From Verrucomicrobiota bacterium (lineage in GTDB: Bacteria > Verrucomicrobiota > Verrucomicrobiia > Verrucomicrobiales > DEV007): 10,340 nt of DNA. Within the stretch, counting starts at the first letter, position 1, and the number at the start of each line of letters is the position of its first letter. This document shows positions 1 through 6,538 of this stretch, one piece after another. The DNA lies in assembly GCA_020629815.1 (NCBI GenBank), contig JAHDCN010000064.1, forward strand, positions 1 to 10,340, written 5' to 3'. The notes under the pieces are model-generated. The model had not been told where the DNA came from, did not search any database, and saw only the letters and a program-made list of their open reading frames with translations. The position numbers and the translations under genes are program-made.

Positions 1-13
1 TTAGAATTATTGC

Positions 14-913
14 TTACCCACCTGCGGCTTGAGAAAACAGGTCACCAAAGGCATCCACTGATGTTTCAATGGGCACGCCATAACCGCCGCCCATGGTAAT
101 TACACAAGGCACCTGCGCACTTTCAACAAAATCGAAAACCAGTTGGTTTCGCGTTTGTAAGCCATCGCGAGTCAGCTCCAAGTGTCCCAGTCGATCCGTC
201 TTTAGAGTATCGACGCCGGCCTGATAAAGAATCAAGTCAGGCCGAAAAAGTGCGGCCTCGCGTTCGAGAAACGCGGCGAGGGTGCTCAAATATTCTGCGT
301 CTCCCGTGCCCTTGGAGAACTCCACATCGAGATCGGACTTCATTTTTCGAAACGGGAAATTCTCCCGGCAATGAAAAGAGACAGTTCGCACAGTCGGATC
401 ATTCGCGAAAATTGCTGCGGTGCCATCTCCCTGATGGACATCGAGATCGAGGATCAGGACCGTTTCCACACCAAAATCGCGCTGTGCGACTCGTGCTGCG
501 ATAGCAAGGTCATTAAAAATGCAGTAGCCCGATCCGAAGTCATAATATGCATGATGAGTGCCCCCTCCCAGGTTTCCGGCTTTTGCCGAACCTCCGACTT
601 CTAGAACATGCCGGGCTGCTGAAACCGTTCCGTTGGTTAGAATCAGGGTGCGCTCCACAATCTCTTCCGACCACGGTTTCAGCCCGATTCTTCTGACCTT
701 TTCCTCCGGCAAGTCTCCAGACAGGAAGGCATCCCGGAAGTCACGATCATGAGCCAACAGCAGGTCATCAGGCTCGATACGCGAAGGAGTTTCAAAAACA
801 ATTTCCGAATTCTGCTGTAAAACATCAGCCGCCAATCGATAGCGCTCTCTCGGAAAATGGGCTTCCGGCGAAAGGCCGTCGGTATAAATCGGATGGTGCC
901 AAAGTTTGAACAT
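14..913 (-). CDS. Histone deacetylase superfamily protein, class IV (HDAC11-like)
   Basis: This 299-residue protein is a zinc-dependent deacylase of the arginase/deacetylase fold. Such enzymes remove acyl groups from lysine side chains or small acylated amines; the substrate here cannot be read from sequence. The active site appears complete. The GGGTHH motif gives the His120-His121 pair, DLDVHQGDGT gives zinc ligands Asp158 and His160 with relay residues Asp156 and Asp163, YQAGVD gives the third zinc ligand Asp235, and GGGYG gives the catalytic Tyr278. VHQGDG (Gln after the zinc His) and the DRLGHL segment at 240-245 resemble class IV, HDAC11-type enzymes rather than class I or II, which usually have HHG. 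There is no signal peptide, so it is probably cytoplasmic. The ATG at 913 begins right at the conserved HPIY segment; no strong ribosome site is seen. It is transcribed divergently from the envelope gene run and a functional link is not evident. Confidence 0.93.
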   Translation of the reverse strand: MFKLWHHPIYTDGLSPEAHFPRERYRLAADVLQQNSEIVFETPSRIEPDDLLLAHDRDFRDAFLSGDLPEEKVRRIGLKPWSEEIVERTLILTNGTVSAARHVLEVGGSAKAGNLGGGTHHAYYDFGSGYCIFNDLAIAARVAQRDFGVETVLILDLDVHQGDGTAAIFANDPTVRTVSFHCRENFPFRKMKSDLDVEFSKGTGDAEYLSTLAAFLEREAALFRPDLILYQAGVDTLKTDRLGHLELTRDGLQTRNQLVFDFVESAQVPCVITMGGGYGVPIETSVDAFGDLFSQAAGG

Positions 914-1103
914 CGAAGAACTATTCCCAAAGCCAAAATCCGAACAAAATGAATCGTGACTGCATCATGAAAAGAAAAAGCCGCGACAAATTGCATGTTC
1001 GCTCCAAAAAAGCTCCTAATTTTATTGCCTTACACTGCAAGAATTCGAGGTTGGCTTTCGTAACGATACTGTGGTTAAATAATATCGAACCGAGTCGTTT
1101 CGC
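914..1103. other. Divergent intergenic region
   Basis: These 190 bases separate the minus-strand deacetylase gene from the plus-strand gene run, so promoters for both should lie here. The segment near 1070-1085 is AT-rich. I see no clear operator palindrome, riboswitch or terminator hairpin. A 52-codon plus-strand reading frame starts with ATG at 949 and its TGA (1105-1107) overlaps the ATG of the next gene as ATGA. Its predicted product is short and basic (starts MNRDCIMKRK) and unrecognised, so I do not call it a gene. Confidence 0.6.
1051..1080 (+). promoter_or_regulatory. Possible sigma70-type promoter for the gene run
   Basis: TTGGCT at 1051-1056 is a fair -35 element. With an 18-base spacer it is followed by TTAAAT at 1075-1080, which matches four of six bases of the -10 consensus; AATAAT at 1078-1083 is a better hexamer but has a poorer 21-base spacing. 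Transcription would begin about 10-15 bases before the ATG at 1104, leaving a very short leader. This is pattern matching only. Confidence 0.22.
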
Positions 1104-4100
1104 ATGAAGGAATCTGCCCCATCCCCGCCCGCGCCTGCTACTGGTAAGGAAGAGGACATTCCGATCCCTCCCAACCTGCAGCGGAAGCTTGAAGAATTCC
1201 GCAATCGTCTTTGGTCAGTCAAGATTGCCGAAGGAGCACTGGCCGGTATCGTTGGTTTGGGAATCTCCTACCTGTTTGTTTTCACGATTGACCGCTTTAT
1301 CGATACCCCAAACTGGGTTCGTCTATTGATTCTGGCAATAGGTGTCGCTGTTCCGGCGATTGGCATTCCACTTCGCTGGCACAACTGGGTTTGGAAACAA
1401 AGAACCCTGGAACAAGTCGCTCGCCTTCTTCGCAAGCGGCACCCAAGACTGGGAGACCAACTGCTTGGGATTGTTCAACTTGCACGTGAACAGAGTGCTG
1501 GTACAGCTTCGCACAGCAACGCACTGGTCGATGCCGCCATGCAGCAGGTGGATGAGAAAGTGAAAGATGCCGATTTTTCCGACGCGGTCCCTGAAAACCG
1601 CTATGGACTTTGGATGGCTGCCACCATTGGCGTACTGGCAATTGCCGGATTGGCTCTGCTGTTTGTCTCGAATGCTGCACAGAATGCAATGGCCCGTTGG
1701 ATTACCCCATGGAAAAATGTCGATCGCTACACTTTCGCCAAACTGGAAGAAGTGCCGAAACAAGTTGTCGTGCCTTACGCTGAGAAGTTTGATTTTGGCA
1801 CTGAGCTGCGGAAAAACACCGAGTGGAAGCCGGAATCAGCCAGTATTCGGCTACCGGGAAAAACCAAACTGCAATCTGACCTGGGTCAGGAAGAGCGTTA
1901 CGACTTTCTCATTCCCCCACAGAAACAGGATGGTGCTTTGAAGCTACGCGTTGGTGATGCCACTGAAACAGTGTCAGTTACCCCGGTTACCAGGCCTGAA
2001 CTAACCAATCTTACCGCGACTGTTCGATTGCCCGATTACCTTCTCTATCCAGAGGATCCCGAGATTCCCGTCAGAGGCGGATCTGTTTCCATCATAAAAG
2101 GAGCAGTCACAAGTTTCACTGGAGAAACCTCGCGCGAACTGACCGAAGCAGTTGCGAACGGAGAAGACACCGAAATCAAAGGAAATACCTTTTCTACAGC
2201 GCCTTCGAAGGTAACCCATTCTCAAACCCATGAGCTCTCGTGGAAGGACATTCATGGCCTCAATGCCAAGTCTCCACTCGAAATTCGGGTAAACGCAGTG
2301 GAAGATCAGGCGCCTGACGTATTTGCAAAACGTAAAAGTAGCGAACAAGTCATTCTTGCTGAGGAGGTTGTATCATTTAGCATACAGGCAGGAGATGACT
2401 ACGGCTTGAGAAACGTCGGGCTGGAATGGGTTGGGGTCAAAGACCCGAGCTTGAACCCGGAACCGGCAAAAGGCGAGAAACTGGTGAAAGCCGGAGATCC
2501 TCAGCTTCTGGACGCGGAGGCAACCGGCACCTTTTCAGCAGCACTGGAAAATGTATCGCCGCAAACCATTCAGGTGCGCGCTTTTGCAGAGGATTTCCTT
2601 CCCAATCGGCCACGAAGTTACTCGTCAGTTTTTGTTCTTCATGTGATGAACCCCGAAGATCATGCAAGCTGGCTGACCGGTGAATTTTCCAAGTGGTTTC
2701 GACACGCCAGAGAAGTCTACGAGCGGGAACAGCAACTTCACGAGAGCAACAAAGATCTGCGCAAACTCTCTGCGGGGGAGCTTGATAAACCGGAGAATCG
2801 CAAAAAACTCGAAAAGCAGGCTTCTGCAGAAGCCAACAACGCCCGGCGTTTAGATTCACTGACCAAGTCAGGCCGGGATCTGGTTCGCCAGGCGACAAAA
2901 AATGATGAGTTCGACGCCGAGCGACTGGAAAGCTGGGCTACGATGATGCGGGCACTCGATGACATTGCTCAAAAGCGCATGCCCAGCGTAGCGGATCTGC
3001 TGAAAAAATCCTCGCAATCAGTGGGCGGAGGCAACGAGCCCAAACAAGCGCAGCAAGAGTCCCAACCAAGCTCCCCTCAAGGCGGTAGCAGCGGTTCCAA
3101 AGGCAAAAAAGGTGAAAAATCCCAGCAAAAAGCGGGGCAATCCGGAGCACCAAACGTTGCCAATAATAAGGACGAGCAGCAATCGCAAGGCTCGCAATCC
3201 GGCGAAAAGAAAGACGACGAAAAAGACTCACCAAAACCAGCCGTGCCGGGAATTCAGGACAAAGAGTCGTCCATGGCCGCCAAGCAGGATTCCAAGCCGG
3301 AAGATCAGAAGCAGTCCAAAGGAAAAGGTCGCCTGAGTCTTCCGTCCACCACTCTGGGAGCCGCACCTGACGATGGTGAAAAGAAGGACCAACCGGCCTC
3401 CCCTGCTCAACAAAAACTCGACGAAGCGATCGACGAACAAAAGGATCTCCTGACGGAATTCGCTAAAGTCGCAGACCAGTTGCAGGACATTCTTTCGAGC
3501 CTCGAGTCCAGCACGTTCGTGAAGCGATTGAAAGCAGCCTCTCGCAAACAAATGGAAGTGGCGAAGACGATCAATGAAACAATCTCGGGAGGTTTTGGCA
3601 TTTCCAAGGACCGCCTCACCACAGAGATCCGCGAAGTGGCGACCAAAACTTCCGGTATTGAGAAAACCGAAAGCGAAAAGGTCTACACAATTCAGTCAGA
3701 CTTGGATGCCTACTATCAGCGCAAGCAGGATGTAATTTTCAAAAACGTGCTCGACCAAATGCGCGAGCTTTCAGTCGTGACTAATCTTCAGCAGATCAGT
3801 GATGAAGTCAGTGTCAACCTGAGCGGCCGATCGATATCAGCTGCAGAATACTGGGCGGATACCATGGACCGCTGGGCAGAAGAGTTGGTTGCTGCGTCGA
3901 ATTGTCAGTCCTGCGAAGGAGGTAGCAAAGACAGCTTACCGCCTGAGATTGTTCTCAAGGTGATGAAGGCTCTGCGCGATGAGATGGACCTGCGGGAACA
4001 AACAAGGGAAATGGAAGCGGTGAAGAGTGGCCTGTCCCCTGACGAGTATGAATCCAATGCCAAAACACTGGAGCTGACTCAGATGGCCATTCGCGAACGC

Positions 4101-4526
4101 GTCGATGAAATCGTGGAAGAGATTGTCGAACTCCCGGCCGCCGAACAAAATTTTGGCAAAGAAATCCAGCTACTGAATGCGGTGTCTGATGTAATGCGCC
4201 AGGCCCGCGGAATTCTGTCTCGCCCCAATACCGGTGCAGAGGCAATCGCTGCGGAAACAGAGGCGATTGAATTACTCCTGATGTCGAAGCGCCAAAAGAA
4301 TAACGGCGGCGGTGGTGGCGGAGGCGGCTCCCCCGGCGGAGGCGGAACATCCGATGGAAAAGGCGCATCACTCACTGATATCGCTGTCGGCGGAGGGGAA
4401 GAATTTGATCAGGGGCAGCCCTCAGAAAGAGCAGTCGGACAGACTACAGGTAAAGCCGGACGGGAGTTTCCGGAAGAATTCCGCTTCGGTCTCGACTCGT
4501 ATTTCAACGCTCTTGAGAGCAACTGA
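1104..4526 (+). CDS. DUF4175-like (TIGR02302-type) inner-membrane protein with large periplasmic domain
   Basis: This protein has 1140 residues, longer than the roughly 800-residue alphaproteobacterial relatives I recall. Its N-terminus follows the DUF4175 pattern: a basic stretch at 27-40, membrane helices near 44-62 and 72-90, a strongly basic loop at 91-120, and a third helix at 169-188. The positive-inside rule puts the loop in the cytoplasm and everything after 188 in the periplasm. Residues about 205-515 look like beta-rich Ig-type domains, including the DDYGL motif at 431-435 typical of this group. Residues 520-640 are charged helix. Residues 641-765 are low complexity, rich in Gln, Ser, Gly and Lys. 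Residues 766-900 suggest coiled coil. A CQSC pair lies at 934-937 and a Gly-rich stretch, including eight Gly in a row, at 1068-1081. The end (PEEFRFGLDSYFNALE) is a compact amphipathic tail. The cellular role of DUF4175 is not established. It is the first gene of a tight plus-strand run; no Shine-Dalgarno site is visible before the ATG. Confidence 0.8.
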   Translation: MKESAPSPPAPATGKEEDIPIPPNLQRKLEEFRNRLWSVKIAEGALAGIVGLGISYLFVFTIDRFIDTPNWVRLLILAIGVAVPAIGIPLRWHNWVWKQRTLEQVARLLRKRHPRLGDQLLGIVQLAREQSAGTASHSNALVDAAMQQVDEKVKDADFSDAVPENRYGLWMAATIGVLAIAGLALLFVSNAAQNAMARWITPWKNVDRYTFAKLEEVPKQVVVPYAEKFDFGTELRKNTEWKPESASIRLPGKTKLQSDLGQEERYDFLIPPQKQDGALKLRVGDATETVSVTPVTRPELTNLTATVRLPDYLLYPEDPEIPVRGGSVSIIKGAVTSFTGETSRELTEAVANGEDTEIKGNTFSTAPSKVTHSQTHELSWKDIHGLNAKSPLEIRVNAVEDQAPDVFAKRKSSEQVILAEEVVSFSIQAGDDYGLRNVGLEWVGVKDPSLNPEPAKGEKLVKAGDPQLLDAEATGTFSAALENVSPQTIQVRAFAEDFLPNRPRSYSSVFVLHVMNPEDHASWLTGEFSKWFRHAREVYEREQQLHESNKDLRKLSAGELDKPENRKKLEKQASAEANNARRLDSLTKSGRDLVRQATKNDEFDAERLESWATMMRALDDIAQKRMPSVADLLKKSSQSVGGGNEPKQAQQESQPSSPQGGSSGSKGKKGEKSQQKAGQSGAPNVANNKDEQQSQGSQSGEKKDDEKDSPKPAVPGIQDKESSMAAKQDSKPEDQKQSKGKGRLSLPSTTLGAAPDDGEKKDQPASPAQQKLDEAIDEQKDLLTEFAKVADQLQDILSSLESSTFVKRLKAASRKQMEVAKTINETISGGFGISKDRLTTEIREVATKTSGIEKTESEKVYTIQSDLDAYYQRKQDVIFKNVLDQMRELSVVTNLQQISDEVSVNLSGRSISAAEYWADTMDRWAEELVAASNCQSCEGGSKDSLPPEIVLKVMKALRDEMDLREQTREMEAVKSGLSPDEYESNAKTLELTQMAIRERVDEIVEEIVELPAAEQNFGKEIQLLNAVSDVMRQARGILSRPNTGAEAIAAETEAIELLLMSKRQKNNGGGGGGGGSPGGGGTSDGKGASLTDIAVGGGEEFDQGQPSERAVGQTTGKAGREFPEEFRFGLDSYFNALESN

Positions 4527-4544
4527 TCCCGATTTTTGTTTAGA

Positions 4545-5513
4545 ATGAGAATGTTGAAACAACTACTTCTTCTTTTGCCGGTAGTGACTCTACTGCCGAA
4601 CCTTACGCATGCGCAAAACATTGTCGTAGAACCGGATCCTTTCGGCGGAGCGGATCCCTTCGGCGGCGGTGAAATCATTTTAGAGGGAAACCGCATTATT
4701 CTGCCAAACGGTATTCAGGTCGCTGAAGCCACCAAAAAGAAGGATGACAAAAAAGAGGAAGGAGTTTCGCGCCCGATAAAGGCTCAAGTCGCTGCCCAGA
4801 TCAAAAAACTGGCGGAAGCTGAAAGAACCAAGCGAATGGACTTCATGGGAGTGGTGATTGAAGATGTCACTCGACTCTGTGAGCTCGATGACAAGCAAAA
4901 GGATGAGCTCAACCTGGCTGCTCAGGGTGCGACAGAGCGCTCGATGAAAAAATGGCACGAGAAGGCAGAGCGCTATTTTACTTCCCGTTTAAATGGAGCC
5001 GATTCAGACGCGGCCAAAGAGATTCTCGGTAATATTGGCACCGTCAATTTTGGTGGCCGTGAAGCAGAGCAGGAAAGCGAAACTCAGGAACTTTGGAAAG
5101 ATGCCCTGACTGAGGTGCTTTCCGACGAGCAGGTAAAAAAATACGAAGCTGTCGTCGAGGAGCGCCGTCAGGAGAGGATTCAAGCGTTCACCAATATGTC
5201 CCTCTCCATTCTCGACAATCACCTGCGTCTAACCCCGGAACAGCACAGCAATCTGGAAAAAATTGTTCATCAATCAGTCAGTGACTACCTCGACGATGTG
5301 CAGCGGTACTGGGGTGATTACTTTGAAAAGGGTATGTTAATGTCTCTGCTGAACGCAGCACCGGAGAAAGACATCAAGGCAATCCTGACCGAGAAGCAAT
5401 TCAATCGCCACAAAAGCGCCACTGTGAATTTCAATCATTTCTGGGACCAAAAGCGACGTATTCGTGAGGAAGAGGAAAAGAAGAAAAAAGAAGAAGCCAA
5501 GAAATCGGAGTGA
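4545..5513 (+). CDS. Exported helical protein with tandem LTxxQ-like repeats
   Basis: I chose the ATG at 4545 (322 residues) because it gives a clean signal peptide, a basic start followed by a leucine-rich core with cleavage after THA (residue 23); a TTG at 4536 and an ATG at 4551 are alternatives. After a short glycine-rich segment with a duplicated DPFGG (31-42) and a lysine-rich linker (63-71), the body is highly charged helix. Four motifs resemble the LTxxQ signature of periplasmic Spy/CpxP-type proteins: LDDKQ 114-118, LSDEQ 192-196, LTPEQ 229-233, LTEKQ 281-285. They form two units, each opening with a 32-residue stretch ending in YF (114-145 and 229-260). The C-terminus is a Glu/Lys-rich helix. 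Spy/CpxP proteins act as periplasmic chaperones or stress sensors; assigning that role here is inference. The gene starts 18 bases after its upstream neighbour and its stop overlaps the next start. Confidence 0.72.
   Translation: MRMLKQLLLLLPVVTLLPNLTHAQNIVVEPDPFGGADPFGGGEIILEGNRIILPNGIQVAEATKKKDDKKEEGVSRPIKAQVAAQIKKLAEAERTKRMDFMGVVIEDVTRLCELDDKQKDELNLAAQGATERSMKKWHEKAERYFTSRLNGADSDAAKEILGNIGTVNFGGREAEQESETQELWKDALTEVLSDEQVKKYEAVVEERRQERIQAFTNMSLSILDNHLRLTPEQHSNLEKIVHQSVSDYLDDVQRYWGDYFEKGMLMSLLNAAPEKDIKAILTEKQFNRHKSATVNFNHFWDQKRRIREEEEKKKKEEAKKSE
4634..4666 (+). repeat. 15-base direct repeat encoding DPFGG twice
   Basis: GGATCCTTTCGGCGG (4634-4648) recurs at 4652-4666 with one base changed, at an 18-base period. 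In frame it gives two DPFGG copies just after the signal peptide of the exported protein, consistent with a small recent duplication. Confidence 0.8.
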
Positions 5514-6538
5514 AGTCACTAGTTGTCATATCATCAATCGTGCTGCTTTCGAGCGTCGCAATAGCGCAGGGACCTGCTGTCCGGTTGGGAGGAGAAATTC
5601 CCAGCGAGGTGCAGACTGTTTACGAAAGAGGTTTGAGTTATCTCGCCACCTCACAGAAAGAGGACGGAACCTGGCGCGGCCGATCCGAGAATGGGGTCAC
5701 GGGAATTTGCCTGATGGCATTTCTTGCCAGCGGTGAAGATCCCAACTTCGGGCGCTATCGTCAGAATGTGCGCAAGGCAATTCGAGCCCTGATCGCCGGG
5801 CAGGACAAGACGACCGGTTACTTTCCCAATAGCATGTATCACCATGGTTTCGCGATGCTTGCGCTCGCGGAGGCATACGGCGTGGTCGATGAGGAAACCC
5901 TTTGGACCGGCGCAGAGAAGGATAAAGGGCGGACCATCGCACAATCGTTGCAACTGGCGATCGAGCTATCCGTTTCCTCGCAGAAGAACAGTCGGCTTCG
6001 AGGCTGGCGATATGCTCCAACGGCGACCGACGCCGACACCTCTGTGACAGGTGCAATGCTGATGGGACTCCTTGCTTGTCGCAATGCCGGATTTGAAGTT
6101 CCCGACGAAACGGTCGAATCCGCGCTGGAATATATGAAGCGCAATACCGCATCAAGTGGATTTGTCGCTTACAGCGGTGGCCTCGGAGGCGGAGGCGAAT
6201 CCATGGCGCGTTCTTCCGTGGCGACTTTAGTTTACGCAGTTGGACAGAAGAAGAACTGGGAAGAATACGATTCAGCTTTGAAGCATATTTCCGACAAACT
6301 TGATCATCAGGAGTCCGGCCACCGACACTATTTTCTTTACTACATGGCGCAGGCTCTTTTTCAGGGAGACTACGAATCATGGACTGCATGGAATCGGAAA
6401 ACGGCCCGGATGCTCGCGGAAACTCAGGCGGATAACGGAAGCTTTAATGGAAGTTATGGTCAGGCCTACGGCACCGCGATGTCGCTTCTGGCAATGGCAC
6501 TGAACTACCGGTTTCTGCCGATCTACGAACGATTTTGA
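5510..6538 (+). CDS. Exported prenyltransferase/squalene-oxidase repeat protein (alpha/alpha toroid)
   Basis: This 342-residue protein begins with GTG at 5510, overlapping the upstream TGA as GTGA; this start gives a good signal peptide cleaved after AIA (residue 19). The mature part has the repeating helix pairs of the alpha/alpha-toroid fold shared by terpene cyclases, prenyltransferase beta subunits and alpha-macroglobulin complement-type domains. Seen directly: a QW-like QKEDGTW at 49-55, GQDKTTGYF at 97-105, HHGFAMLALAEAYG at 111-124, DADTSVTGAML at 174-184, and QADNGSF at 306-312. The DADT tetrad sits where squalene-hopene cyclases have DxDD, but the final Asp is missing, the chain is about half their usual length, and the protein is exported without its isoprenoid substrate pathway nearby. 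A cyclase function is therefore unlikely; a binding or scaffolding role is inference. A glycine-rich loop lies at 223-229. Coupling to both neighbours suggests a shared function. Confidence 0.82.
   Translation: MKSLVVISSIVLLSSVAIAQGPAVRLGGEIPSEVQTVYERGLSYLATSQKEDGTWRGRSENGVTGICLMAFLASGEDPNFGRYRQNVRKAIRALIAGQDKTTGYFPNSMYHHGFAMLALAEAYGVVDEETLWTGAEKDKGRTIAQSLQLAIELSVSSQKNSRLRGWRYAPTATDADTSVTGAMLMGLLACRNAGFEVPDETVESALEYMKRNTASSGFVAYSGGLGGGGESMARSSVATLVYAVGQKKNWEEYDSALKHISDKLDHQESGHRHYFLYYMAQALFQGDYESWTAWNRKTARMLAETQADNGSFNGSYGQAYGTAMSLLAMALNYRFLPIYERF

Noticed and set aside
679..996. A 105-codon minus-strand frame overlapping the deacetylase start
   Set aside because: It overlaps conserved N-terminal deacetylase codons in another frame and has no family features.
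4305..4349. The glycine-coding GGC/GGT/GGA tract as a sequencing artefact or frameshift site
   Set aside because: The frame continues cleanly to a plausible C-terminus, and mixed glycine codons argue against slippage.
5697..6389. A 230-codon open frame on the minus strand
   Set aside because: It lies wholly antisense to the prenyltransferase-repeat gene, is Arg/Ser/Pro-rich with no recognisable motif, and looks like a frame shadow.
5510..6538. The toroid protein as a functional squalene-hopene cyclase
   Set aside because: It is about half the usual length, has a signal peptide, lacks the complete DxDD motif and has only partial QW motifs.
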